From NCBI RefSeq assembly GCF_015832195.1, contig NC_052044.1, forward strand, positions 1,317,147-1,381,146: a DNA stretch of 64,000 nucleotides, in the 5' to 3' direction. The translations under genes and the position numbers were made by a program. The stretch comes from Motacilla alba alba (lineage: Eukaryota; Chordata; Aves; Passeriformes; Motacillidae). This document shows positions 12,009 through 22,453 of this stretch, piece after piece (within the stretch, counting starts at the first letter, position 1; each line of letters opens with the position of its first letter). Under the pieces are notes generated by a model, which saw only the letters and a list, made by a program, of their open reading frames with translations, was not told the DNA's origin and searched no databases.

Positions 12009-12763
12009 GCACATCCACAGCTGGATGGGGAGCTGTGGGACCAGAACATCCACAGCTGGATGGGGAGCTGTGGGACCAGAACATCCACAGCTGGATGGGG
12101 AGCTGTGGGACCAGAATATCCACAGCTGGATGGGACGCTGTGGGACCAGAACATCCACAGCTGGAGGGGGAGCTGTGGGATCAGAACATCCACAGCTGGA
12201 TGGGATGCTGTGGGAGCAGAACATCCACAGCTGGATGGGGAGCTGTGGGATCAGAACATCCACAGCTGGATGGGGAGCTGTGGGATCAGAACATCCACAG
12301 CTGGATGGGGAACTGTGGGACCAGAACATCCACAGCTGGATGGGGAACTGTGGGACCAGAACATCCACAGCTGGATGGGGAGCTGTGGGATCAGAACATC
12401 CACATCTGGATGGGGAGCTGTGGGACCAGAACATCCACAGCTGGATGGGGAGCTGTGGGACCAGAACATCCACAGCTGGATGGGGAGCTGTGGGATCAGA
12501 ACATCCACAGCTGGATGAGGATGCTGTGGGACCAGAACATCCACAGCTGGAGGGGGAGCTGTGGGACCAGAACATCCACAGCTGGATGGGACGCTGTGGG
12601 ATCAGAACATCCACAGCTGGATGGAGAGTTGTGGGATCAGAACATCCACAGCTGGATGGGGAGCTGTGGGATCAGAACATCCACAGCTGGATGGGATGCT
12701 GTGGGACCAGAACATCCACAGCTGGATGGGGAGCTGTGGGACCAGCACATCCACAGCTGGATG
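12009..12763. repeat. 35-bp minisatellite, about 21 copies
   Basis: Unit CATCCACAGCTGGATGGGGA followed by GCTGTGGGACCAGAA, very homogeneous. Because 35 is not divisible by 3 and the unit lacks stops, several frames stay open on both strands for 200-300 codons. CCACAGCTG and CAGCTGTGG within each unit are inverted relative to each other, so each unit can form a short hairpin. The array starts about 50 bp after the LTR-like element at 11641-11958. Confidence 0.95.
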
Positions 12764-13039
12764 GGAGGGCAGGGACTGGGCAGCACGGTGATGAATTAAG
12801 GGGATGATGAATCATTTGGAGTTCATGCTCACCTTTGGGGCAGGGCTGAGCCAGCTCCACCTCCCAGATGTTACAGACCCAAACAAGTTGCTGAGTGGTT
12901 TTGTGTTGTGCTCCTGGGAGTGATGCAGGAGATCTCCGGGGCCTGAAGAGTCCAGGAGAGCTGGAGATGTCAAGAAAAGTAGAAATGGCAAAAAGAGACT
13001 GGGTTTTTAAACTCTTCTAGGTCCATTTTTATTGGGTCT

Positions 13040-13450
13040 TTTTAATTTAGTTTTGTTTTATTTTGCTTTATTTAATTTCATTTTATTGTAATTTTCACTT
13101 ATTCGTATTTCATTCCATTTTATATTATTTCTTTTCATTATTCCTTTATTTTATAATTTATTTTATCTCTTTTCTTTCATTTTGTTTTCTTTTATTTTAT
13201 TTTAATTTGTTTTATTTTATTCTATTTTAGTCTATTTAATTCTATTTTGTATTTTACTTTGTTTTATTCTACTTCATTTTATTCCATTTTATTTTATTCC
13301 ACTTTATTTTCTTCTATTTTATTTTATATATTATTTTATTCCATTTTATTTTATATATTCTGTTATTCCATTTTATTTTATATATTCTTTTATTCCATTT
13401 TATTTTATATATTCTTTTATTCCATTTTATTTTACTGTATTTTATTCCAT
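13040..13450. repeat. (TTTTATTCCA)n-type low-complexity block
   Basis: Degenerate repeat of TTTTATTCCATTTTATTTTA with TATATATTC inserts. The ORFs across it are meaningless. Confidence 0.9.
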
Positions 13451-14029
13451 TTCATTTTTCTCCCACCTGCCTTCCATTGAACCAAAACTCCTCAAATCCA
13501 CTTCTTGCCCCACCTCCTCATTGCCACCACCCGGATTTTCCTGCCTTGTCCCCTCATCCCGGAATTCCCGGGCCGTGGATCCTTTCCCAGCACCGTGGGG
13601 GTCTGTCCTGGCAGTGACAGATGGGCCGGGCTCGGCTGCTGCCAGGAAGGACAGATGGACAGCGGCCCGTCGGTCACTCGCGGCGTCCAGCTGCTCTGCA
13701 CTTGATCTCTGAGTGACCAGAGTGACCGTGGAGATGAGCCCAGGACGGGGACAGGGCACGGCCGAGCCAGCCCAGACCCCCGTGCCGCGCGGGCCCTGAC
13801 CCTGCCCTGGTGGCAGTGCCATCCCGCGGTGTCACCGCGGCTCCCCGTGGGTTTGCCAAACGCCCGGAACCTTCTGGGGAAACTGCGTGGTTGCCAAGGA
13901 GCCCTGCCCGGCTCAGGCTGGGGTGGCGCCTTGCCTGAGGTCACCTTGGCTGGTGCTGTGGTGACACTGGTGGGCTGTGACATCCCTGGTGTCCGTCAGG
14001 CTGTGACACCCCCGGTGTCACAGGCAGGT

Positions 14030-14258
14030 TTCATCCCGTCCTTAAACTGTGCCGTGGGAAGTTTTGCTCGGATGTTAGGAGAAAGTTTTTCACAGAAGGA
14101 GTGATAAAGCTCTGGAATGGCCTGCCCGGGGAGGTGCTGGAGCCTCCATCCCTGAATGTGTGTTAAAAAAGTCTGGATGTGGCGCTGGGTGCCAAAGTTG
14201 AGTTGAGATCTTGGGGCTGGGTTGGACTCGATGACCTTGAAGGTCTCTTCCAACCCAG
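14030..14258 (+). mobile_element. CR1 LINE 3' fragment
   Basis: Typical avian CR1 3' end: GGAATGGCCTGCCCGGGGAG, then GGTTGGACTCGATGACCTTG and AGGTCTCTTCCAACCCAGTG, ending in GATTCTGTGG. It is 5'-truncated and has no coding capacity. Its terminal octamer leads straight into the expanded array at 14255-14735. Confidence 0.85.
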
Positions 14259-14735
14259 TGATTCTGTGGACTCTGTGATTCTGTGGTTCTGTGGTTTGGT
14301 GATTCGGCCATTCTGTGATTCTGTGGTTCTGTGATTTGGTGATTCGGCCATTCTGTGATTCTGTGATTTGGTGATTCTGTGGACTCTGTGATTCTGTGGT
14401 TCTGTGATTTGGTGATTCTGTGGACTCTGTGGTTCTGTGATTCTGTGGTTCTGTGGTTTGGTGATTCGGTCATTCTGTGATTCTGTGGTTCTGTGGTTTG
14501 GTGATTCTGTGGACTCTGTGATTCTGTGGTTCTGTGGTTTGGTGATTCTGTGGACTCTGTGATTCTGTGGTTCTGTGATCTGGTGATTCTGTGGACTCTG
14601 TGATTCTGTGGTTCTGTGATTTGGTGATTCGGCCATTCTGTGATTCTGTGGTTCTGTGGTTTGGTGATTCTGTGGACTCTGTGGTTCTGTGGTTCTGTGG
14701 TTTGGTGATTCGGCCGTTCTGTGATTCTGTGCTGG
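14255..14735 (+). repeat. Expanded CR1 3'-terminal octamer array
   Basis: About 480 bp built from ATTCTGTG / GTTCTGTG / GTTTGGTG / ATTCGGCC octamers and a GGACTCTG variant. CR1 elements normally end in two to four copies of such an 8-mer; here it has expanded to roughly 60, with higher-order units of about 56-100 bp. The open frames it creates are artefacts. Confidence 0.9.
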
Positions 14736-17224
14736 ATGGGTGTTGGAAAAAGCCTGAATCCTCCAAGCTGGCAGAGGAGGAGCCAGCAGCAGCCAAATCC
14801 TGTGACAGCACAGTGATGACCATGAGCCTGGGTGACCAACCATGGAACTGGAGATGGCCGTGGACCCTGGATGACCACAGAGCTGTGGCTTGGCAGCTCA
14901 GCCTGGCGCCCGAGGCCTGGGATGCTCCTTGGAATGCGCTGCCCCATGGAATGAGACCCATCTGGATCATCCCTTCAAGAGCCAGCCCCTCTTCCTGGGA
15001 CTCGGGGGGATTCGAGTGTGTTTAAACCCCGGCTTTAGTGCCTCCTCAGCCTGGATGTGTTTGCTCTTCTCTGCTTTTTTGCCCTCCGAACGCATCAGAC
15101 CCCTCTTGAACCCCCTGGGGGTGTGGGGTCAGCGCAGCCATCTGCAGACGCTGCCTGGGGGTCACTCCACTGGGATTTTTTTTTCCAGAATTTTTACACC
15201 CCAGCATCAGCGCCGTGTGCGTGTGGCCGTGCAACGAGTGTGAGAACGTTTTACACCACGTTTTAAACGTTGTCCTGCACACAGGGGCCGAGGATGAGCT
15301 GTCCCCCCTCCAACAAAGCTCCGCGATGCTGTCCTGCATCCCACGGCCTCGTGGCTGGAGCTTTTCCCGGGGGGGCGGCAGCGCACCCCATCCCCACGCC
15401 GAGCCGTTGGACACCCTCGGCGGTGCGCCCGCTAAAAAAACCCCGAACAAAAGCCCAGTTCAGACTCGCTGCTGAATAGATTAACAAGATTTCCATAATT
15501 AGGGCGGGCGGGAACAATGGGATTCTCCCTGCCCAGCCCCCCTGCCCGCCTTTGTCTTGCGCTGGGGATAATGGGCAGCAGCGAGGGTGGGAACCGGCCC
15601 GGCCATTTGGTCACTGGACAGTAATTTTCTCACACTGCCAAGGGGAGCATTGAAACATCTGTCCCGCTCCACCACTCATTCACGTCCCATTTCAACCCTG
15701 ACACCTCCTCCCTGCCCGCTGCCCTCCCCCTCTCTGGGTTTTCCAGCTTTTCCATGGATTTCGGGATTTTTCTTCTCGGTCCTTAAGGGGTTGTTTGGCT
15801 CCTGGGGCTTGCAAAGCTGTGTCTGTGCGTTCCCCCGAGCAGCTCTGGGATCCGGGGTTGGGAAGGGGGCTGGAGGAGCTGTGCCCTTGTGGTGGGCTTC
15901 CAACCACACCCCGAGGCATTGGCCACCCTCCTCCAGGCTTTTGGAGAAGGAATCCCATCCCTGGGCCCACCTCTGAGTGTGTTTTTTAACTGGTGTCCGA
16001 GCAGGGTGATGGGCAGCTGCTCCCTGTCCCCAAGAGCCTGGGAGTGCCGCTGGGATTTGCTGGTTGTGCTGGTGGCCAGGAGTGGTCAGACGCCTCCCCT
16101 GGTGTCCCCAAATCCCTGAGCACTGGGCTCCTGCAGCTTGGCATTTCAGGGGGACAGAAGCAGCAGCTGCGCTCTGCACCCCCTTAGCGAGGATGGAAAC
16201 TCCCGGTGTTTTAATTCCTAAACAAATTACAATATCAAGGAAAATGCCTTATTCATCACATGAATCATCATCCTCATTCCTCACAGAACCAGCCAAAAGC
16301 TCATTTTTCCCTTCAGAGGTGCTGGGTAGCTTTGCCCCGTGTCCAGCCAGCCCCAGGAGGATCCCCTGTGCCTTTATCCATCAGGAGCGCTTTGACAAAG
16401 CCTGCAAGTGCAGGAGGAGGCCAGCTCAACCCACACAGAGCTGAATCCTCTCGTGGAGGTTTGATATCCAAAGTGGAAGCACAAGTGCCCCATAAGTCAA
16501 TTAAAGCATTAAGTAATCTGATTGTGCAGAGTGGCTTAAGGGCTGCGGGCAGGGAGGGAGTGGGGCAAGAGGCTCCCCCCCGATACCCCCCGAAATGATT
16601 GTTGTCACTAATAATGAAGGGATGGGACCGTCGTCGGGCTAAGAAGGATTTATTGCTCAGATAAACCTCAGCCTCAGAGGCTGTGAGATTTTAAAGGAGT
16701 AAGCAGTCGGTTGTAGTTCAAGAGTAGTCACAAGTCTTTTCATTACGAGGCAATATATAACTTTCTAATTTAATTAATAGATGCTACAAGGTTTATTTTT
16801 TTTTCCTGATCTATCACTTTTATTTATTTCTGCTGCACTGTGGATACTTTTGTCTAATAGGCTTCTGTCTCGTGCACACATATGCTTTTATTATAACTTC
16901 TAAACTCTTAGCTTATTCTTTGCAACCTACCTTATAAACCCTCCACCATCTTATTAATAATTTCTCACTTAAGAAACTACAATTACAGAGACATAAGTTT
17001 ATGTTTTTTCTGTTCAGTGTCTGTGTATTGCATTTTTGCATCAATCCAAGCTTCTCCCGAGGCTGCAAATCAAACCCTTCTGTGTCCGTGGAAGTTTTTG
17101 CTTTTCTGATTCCCACGCCTCGAGGCGCTGCACATGGCGCTGGGGACAGGAGGGCATTGCCACCACCCTCAGGAGCCCATGGAGCAAGAGGCAGGGACAC
17201 CAATCTCAGCAGGAGGTGCCTGTG

Positions 17225-17412
17225 GTCAAGGGCATTTTAGGGTGGAAGGATTCCTTCACAGAAAGCACTAGATTGGTCATCGGGGATGTGGTGGAGTCAC
17301 CATGCCTGGAGGGACAGCTGGACGCGGCACTCGGTGCTCCGGTCTGGGTGATGAAGTGGGAATTGGTCAAAGCTTGGACTCGATGGTCTTGAAGGTGATG
17401 CTGTGAATATCC
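17225..17412 (+). mobile_element. CR1 LINE 3' fragment
   Basis: Contains GGTGGAGTCACCATGCCTGG, a block matching the GGATGTGGCACTTGGTGC region, and GACTCGATGGTCTTGAAGGT, all typical of the avian CR1 3' region in sense orientation. It is 5'-truncated and sits just upstream of the FIGNL2 coding exon. Confidence 0.75.
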
Positions 17413-17556
17413 CGAGTTAGCTGGAGCAGGTGTTCACAGCCCGGGGGTGTGGTGGGGTAAGGACAGGCAGCACAGCGGGATTTGGGGACACCCCATGCAC
17501 AGCTCCTGTTCCACCGCTCTCACCTGTGCTGTCCCGTCCCCACAGGTCTGTCGAAG

Positions 17557-19749
17557 ATGCACTGGTCACCAGAGCATGCCCAGTCCCTGAACCAGTGGCC
17601 GGAGCAGCACCTGGACGTCTCCTCCACGACCTCCTCGCCGGCCCACAAGTCCGAGCTGTACCCCAGCACCCGCCAGCGCTTCAACTACGCCTGGGCCAAC
17701 GACGACATCTCGGCGCTGACGGCCTCCAACCTCCTCAAGAGGTACGCCGAGAAGTACTCGGGGGTGCTGGACGCGCCCTACGAGCGCCCGGCGCTCGGCA
17801 CCTATGGGGATGGTGCCTTCGGCCCCGTTAACGGGCAGAAGGGGGACGGGGAGCCCTGGCCAGGGGCACACGGCTCTGATGGCACCTACCCCCTGACCCC
17901 CATCCACGATGGCCTGGCCGGTGCCAAGGCCGTGGTGCCACCCACTGTCCCTGCCGGCAGCGGGGCCATCGGGCTGGGTGGCTCCCCGGTGGTGTCGGCC
18001 AACCTCAGCGACCCCGTGTACCCCGGGAACTCCTGCGGGGCGGCTGCTGCCGGCGCCGGGGCACTCGGGGCATCTCAGGAGTACCCCTCGGGCTATGGCG
18101 GCACCTACTTGCCCTCCGGCTACTGCGCCCAGCCAGCGGCAGCGCTGCCACCCCCGCACCCTCCTGGTCTCCACAGCTCAGGGCTCCTGCAGCCTCCGCA
18201 CCCCTCGCCCGCCCTGGTGCCGGGCTACGGCTCCTCGGGCCCCATGTACAACTATGCCAGCAGCAGCTACCCGCCCCAGCCGGGCTACGGGGGCATCCAC
18301 CCGCCCCACCCCTCTGCCTCCTACCTGCCCTCCGGCATCGCCGCGCCCACCCCCATCCCGGCCCCGCCGCCCTCCGCCCGCCCGCCGGGGGTCCCTGCCT
18401 ATGGCTACCAGGGCGCTGGGCTGGGCACCCTGGCCGTGCCGCCCCTGGGCACCGAGGCAGCGGGCACGCTGAAGAGGAAGGTGTTCGACATCGGCGGGGA
18501 GGATGATGGCGAGGGCAGGTACAGGAAATACAGCTACGAGCAGCCAAAGTCCCCCTACCCCCTGTCGGACAACGGCGAGTGCCGGGGCAATGGGTTCAGC
18601 AGCAGCGGCGAGTCCCCCCAGGTGACCTTCAAGCCTGGGAAGAGGCCAGCGGGAGCTGGGAGCGCCGAGGAGCACGGCGGCAAGTACGGCGGGCAGCAGA
18701 TGAAGGGGATGGTGTCGCCATCCTACGGTGCCAGGGACACTCCCCTGCGGCCAGCAGAGCCCTTCGAGAAGTTCAGCCCCCCCCTTGCCAACGGGGAGCG
18801 GGCGGCCGAGCCGGGTCCCCCCTTCCCGCTGCGGCTGCCCTCCAAAGCTCTGGTGTTCGGCGGCGCCCCGCTGGAGGAGCAGCCCAAGAACATCGACCCG
18901 CTGCTCCTGGAGCTGGTCAACAGCAAGGTGGTGGAGCGGGGCCCGCCGGTGCAGTGGTCGGACATTGCCGGGCAGGTGTCGGTGAAGGCGGCCATCGAGG
19001 AGGAGCTGCTGTGGCCCATCCTGCGGCCCGGCTCCTACAATGGCGCGAGCCACCCGCTGCGGACCCTGCTGCTCTTCGGGCCCCGCGGCACCGGGAAGAC
19101 GCTGCTGAGCCGCTGCATCTCCACCCAGCTGGGCTCCACCCTGCTGAGGCTCAGCGGCACCACGCTGCTGTCCACCTGGAAGGCCGAAGCCGAGAAGATC
19201 CTCCAGACCGTGTTCTTCGTGGCCAACTGCCGGCAGCCCTCGGTGGTGCTCATCACCGAGGCCGAGTCCTTGCTGGCGGTGCGGACGGGCGAGGACGGCG
19301 GCCAGGCGAGCAACCTCAAATCCCAGCTCCTCTCCTACCTGGACAACGTGGCTACCTCATCCGAGCACAACGTGGTGGTCATCGGCACCACGGCGCGGCC
19401 GGGCAGCATGGACGAGGCGTCGCACCGGCGCTTCGGCACGCGGCTGTACATCGCGCCGCCGGACGGCGAGGCGCGGCGCCACATCCTGCGCCAGGCCCTG
19501 GCCCAGCAGAGCTGCTGCCTGAGCGAGCGCGAGCTGGCGGCCCTGGCGCAGCGCACCGAGAGCTTCTCCGGCGCCGAGCTGCTGCGGCTCTGCCAGCACG
19601 CCGGGGCCGCCGCCCGCCGCGCGCTGCCGGGACCCCCCGCCTCCTACCAGGACCTGGAGAAGGCGTTCTGCAAGGTGCGCCCTGCCGTGTCCCAGAAGGA
19701 GCTGGACTTGTTCCTGGAGTGGGATAAGATGTACAGCACCAGGCACTGA
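17557..19749 (+). CDS. FIGNL2: Fidgetin-like protein 2, AAA+ ATPase
   Basis: A 730-codon intronless ORF. The start MHWSPEHAQSLNQWPEQHLD and the block NDDISALTASNLLKRYAEKY match FIGNL2; an in-frame upstream extension begins inside the intron and is not used. The family is a cytoplasmic microtubule-severing or remodelling AAA+ ATPase linked to cell migration. Residues about 1-450 form a Pro/Gly/Ala/Tyr-rich low-complexity arm, followed by one AAA+ domain: Walker A GPRGTGKT at 508-515, Walker B position LITEAE with T567-E568, the GTTARP sensor-1 region at about 610-615 and the arginine pair RRF at about 624-626. The end, about 698-730, with LFLEWDKMY, resembles the Vps4 C-terminal helix. Walker A is textbook here, whereas the usual Walker B Asp is Thr. 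The ORF is longer than mammalian FIGNL2 (about 650 residues), mainly in the low-complexity arm. The CDS is GC-rich. It is convergent with SCN8A, as in mammals. Confidence 0.95.
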   Translation: MHWSPEHAQSLNQWPEQHLDVSSTTSSPAHKSELYPSTRQRFNYAWANDDISALTASNLLKRYAEKYSGVLDAPYERPALGTYGDGAFGPVNGQKGDGEPWPGAHGSDGTYPLTPIHDGLAGAKAVVPPTVPAGSGAIGLGGSPVVSANLSDPVYPGNSCGAAAAGAGALGASQEYPSGYGGTYLPSGYCAQPAAALPPPHPPGLHSSGLLQPPHPSPALVPGYGSSGPMYNYASSSYPPQPGYGGIHPPHPSASYLPSGIAAPTPIPAPPPSARPPGVPAYGYQGAGLGTLAVPPLGTEAAGTLKRKVFDIGGEDDGEGRYRKYSYEQPKSPYPLSDNGECRGNGFSSSGESPQVTFKPGKRPAGAGSAEEHGGKYGGQQMKGMVSPSYGARDTPLRPAEPFEKFSPPLANGERAAEPGPPFPLRLPSKALVFGGAPLEEQPKNIDPLLLELVNSKVVERGPPVQWSDIAGQVSVKAAIEEELLWPILRPGSYNGASHPLRTLLLFGPRGTGKTLLSRCISTQLGSTLLRLSGTTLLSTWKAEAEKILQTVFFVANCRQPSVVLITEAESLLAVRTGEDGGQASNLKSQLLSYLDNVATSSEHNVVVIGTTARPGSMDEASHRRFGTRLYIAPPDGEARRHILRQALAQQSCCLSERELAALAQRTESFSGAELLRLCQHAGAAARRALPGPPASYQDLEKAFCKVRPAVSQKELDLFLEWDKMYSTRH

Positions 19750-20575
19750 TGGGGGGTCGGACCCCGAGGCCGTGGGGACGGACCCCGAGGCCACGGGGAC
19801 AGATTTGGGACATGGTTTGGGGGCCTTGGGGGCTCTGGTTCTCTCCGTGGGGTTGGATCCCTCCTTGCAGCCCCGCCAGTAGCACCGCATACCTCACCTC
19901 TCGTTTTTGGCACTCATCCAGGGATTTCCCCCGCTGTGGCTCTCGGGGAGCCTCACCCACCACTCAGGATAAGCTATTTATTATTTTCCTGCCCCTCCGT
20001 GCCTGGAGCGGCGGTGCCAGCGGGGCTGGAGGCGCCCCGGGAGCTTCCCGGCATCGGGATCCGCTCCAGCGCCGCATTCAGGAGCTCCCCCATCCACCCC
20101 AAAGCTTTATTGTTGGGTTTTTTTTTTGTTAATTGATTTTATTATTCTCAACAGAAATACCTTGGGTGTCTTTGGAGCCCCTTCTCACCTTGATCAGGGA
20201 AAGGGGGAGCTGGGGGAGATGCCCAAAACCAGGGAATTTCACCCCAAAACAAAGAGGTTGCACCCCAAACCTGGGGGTTACACCCCAAAACCAGGAGGTT
20301 TTGGAGTAAAATGCTGTAGATTGTTGAATATCCTAGACTCGGGTTTTTATTTTTGTAAGGTCCGTAGTATTTTTTGTTTGTTTGTTTGTTTTCTTTTTTT
20401 AACTACTCAGGAAAAGAATTACCTCAGAAAAACTAAAGAATGTTTTTTTAAAAACACTTTTTATCTTCTCAGAAAAGGAAAAAGGAGATTTTTTTAAGAG
20501 TTTTCCGACCTGGGACAAAGCTGCCTCCTGCATTTGCTTCCAAAGGGGGTGAAGAAAGGAAGAAATGAAAGGAAA

Positions 20576-20581
20576 AATAAA
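20576..20581 (+). terminator. FIGNL2: Poly(A) signal AATAAA, candidate for FIGNL2
   Basis: First canonical AATAAA after the stop codon, about 830 bp downstream. Others follow at 20904 and 20913; which is used cannot be told. Confidence 0.4.
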
Positions 20582-20903
20582 CTTGAAGCTGTTACAAAGA
20601 TGAAATTTGAATGTATTTCAGGTGCTTTCCACATATATTATGCCATAATTTTATTTGAAATTTTGCTTTTTAACATCGTTTATCGTAGCGTTTGGTGGAG
20701 TAACGTGTCTTCAGTGGAAAGTTTAGTGCTGTAGGTTGGGAGCTGTCACTGGCACCACTTTTTGGAGCAGATTGGGCAAATCCCCCCCTTCTCCTCCCCC
20801 CCCAAAAAAAAATCCCAGCAGGGCTGAGCGAGGGGCTTTGCACAGAGCATGAACCCCCAGCCCATCCATTAGCCCCTCTTTGCATCACGGTGGGGATTTC
20901 CCC

Positions 20904-20918
20904 AATAAAACAAATAAA
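20904..20918 (+). terminator. FIGNL2: Paired poly(A) signals, candidate for FIGNL2
   Basis: CCCAATAAAACAAATAAAAT carries two AATAAA hexamers 9 bp apart. Confidence 0.4.
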
Positions 20919-21360
20919 ATTTATTATTTTTAGTGCTCTAAAGGCCCCCCCTTAGGGCAGCCCCCCCAAACCTCAGGGTCTGCGCGTGCAGAGAGAACAG
21001 ATCCCTCACGGGGGCTCCCCCAGAAGTGTCTGCCAGGTTTTTTTCTGGGTTTTCCCAATTTTCCCAGTTTCCTATTGCATCCAGGGCATTACCCTTTGCC
21101 TCCCACCTCCAAAAAGTCGTGCTGGGTTCCTGAAGACTTATTATTATTATTATTATTATCCTATTTGTACACTCTCTGTAACCATTTCTACCTCATTTTG
21201 CAACATATTGTACATGAAAGTATTTAATTCATGTCTTATTGATGTCTGAGACAGACAAGCTCTAGGGCTGGGACGGTCTACCTCAAGAAATGCTGTATTT
21301 TAAAATGAAAAAAAAGGAAAAAAAAAAAAGTATTACACAGTATTAAAGAGATTACCTGAA

Positions 21361-22453
21361 CCGCTCCTGTCTTTGGGGTGCTGCACAGATTTCTGGGGGG
21401 CTCCTGGAGGGGGGGGTCCAGCCGGTTTTGGGGTTTGGGTGATGTGAGAGGGTGGGCAGGGGTCCAGGGGGGCAGCTGGGACCCCCGGGCCGGGAGGGGA
21501 CATGGTGACATCCCTGGGCAGGGGGTGTCCAGAACAAGCCAGGTTTTTTTTTTTGGGACCCCTGAGGGGAATGAAGGGTGTGAACTGAGGGGTCCGAGGT
21601 AGGAAATGGGGAGGAAGGCTCCTCCTTCCTCATCCTCATCCTCTTCATCCTGCAGCAAAGCGGGGCTGGGCTCCTCTCTGCTGCCAGCAGCCTCCGTCGG
21701 GGGGGTTTTGGGGGAGATCTGGGGAAATCGCAGATTGTCATCAGGGAGATCCAGGGAAATCCAGGGAAATCCAGGGAAATCCAGGGAAATCCAGGGAATT
21801 GGCGGTTTGCCGCCACCCCCGCTGGAAGGACAGCGCTGCTGGCACCTCGGGGCTGCGTTGCCACCTTGTGGCTCCTCAGCCCGATCCCGAGCGGGGCCGC
21901 CTTGGCTCAGCCGCGCTCCGCTCGCTCCCTTCGGGGTGGGACAGGGGCAGGGAGGTCCCGGGGGGGTCCGGGTGCTGCTTCCCCCCTCCCCGAGGGGGTG
22001 GCGGAGGGGTCCCAAGGAGCAGAACCGTCCCCATCCCGCTGCTCCAGAGGGGGGGACACCCGATCCAGAGCCCGGCCGGTCCCAGCTCAGTTCAGGCCCA
22101 CGGGTGACGGGCAGGATGCTCCGGGGGGAGGAGGATTTGGGACAGACGGACAGATGTCACTGCCAGCGGTGAAAGTGCCTCGGAGCTCCTCCTGGACAGC
22201 GTTACAGCACTTCGGTTGGTCCCTGCTGGGGATTAGGGACACGTTTGGTCTGTCCCCGTGTCCCTGCAGTGCCAGTTTGGGAATGCCAGGAGGGCTGCCA
22301 GGCTGGAGGGACAGGCGCCACCGCTGTGGGATGTGACACGGGACAAGGGACCCGGGACAGGCAACTCGGCCTGGAGCTGCTCTGTGAGGTCAGGGCGGTT
22401 CCACGTTCCTGGGACACCCCGATGCCGAGGGAATCCACGCTGGCACCCAGACG
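21361..22453. other. Intergenic region between FIGNL2 and TMDD1-like gene
   Basis: GC-rich, with a 10-bp tandem repeat (GAAATCCAGG) at about 21745-21800. No independent gene is seen. Part may be promoter or 5' UTR of the downstream ORF. A CACCCAG trinucleotide-type acceptor sits just before its ATG, so a spliced 5' leader is possible but unproven. Confidence 0.5.
21745..21800. repeat. 10-bp tandem repeat (AAATCCAGGG)n
   Basis: Five near-perfect copies of GAAATCCAGG in a row. Confidence 0.9.

Larger units (their letters stand above)
3976..17545 (+). other. FIGNL2: FIGNL2 intron 1 (inferred), repeat-rich
   Basis: About 13.6 kb between the CpG-island donor and the coding-exon acceptor. It holds a run of minisatellites (5508-6111, 8245-8660, 8741-8820, 12009-12763, 14255-14735), AT-rich blocks (10690-11120, 13040-13450), CR1 fragments, LTR-like pieces and some non-repetitive stretches that could be regulatory. 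I see no coding exon with a recognisable protein domain in it. Confidence 0.6.
17546..21360 (+). other. FIGNL2: FIGNL2 terminal exon (5' UTR end, CDS, 3' UTR)
   Basis: The acceptor is CCCGTCCCCACAG|GTCTG at 17546. The coding part is 17557-19749. The 3' limit is uncertain: AATAAA occurs at 20576-20581, 20904-20909 and 20913-20918, and ATTAAA at 21342-21347. A stretch with TATTATTATT, CTGTAACC and TGTACATG near 21140-21250 looks like 3' UTR rather than intergenic DNA. Confidence 0.6.

Noticed and set aside
11849..12807. Several 200-316-codon ORFs in all directions
   Set aside because: Products of the 35-bp repeat, which lacks stop codons; no gene.
14090..14947. 285-codon minus-strand ORF rich in TESPNHRITE
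   Set aside because: Translation of the CR1 octamer array on the opposite strand.
18005..19053. Long antisense and alternative-frame ORFs across FIGNL2
   Set aside because: GC-rich coding exons give long shadow ORFs; the FIGNL2 frame alone shows conserved motifs.
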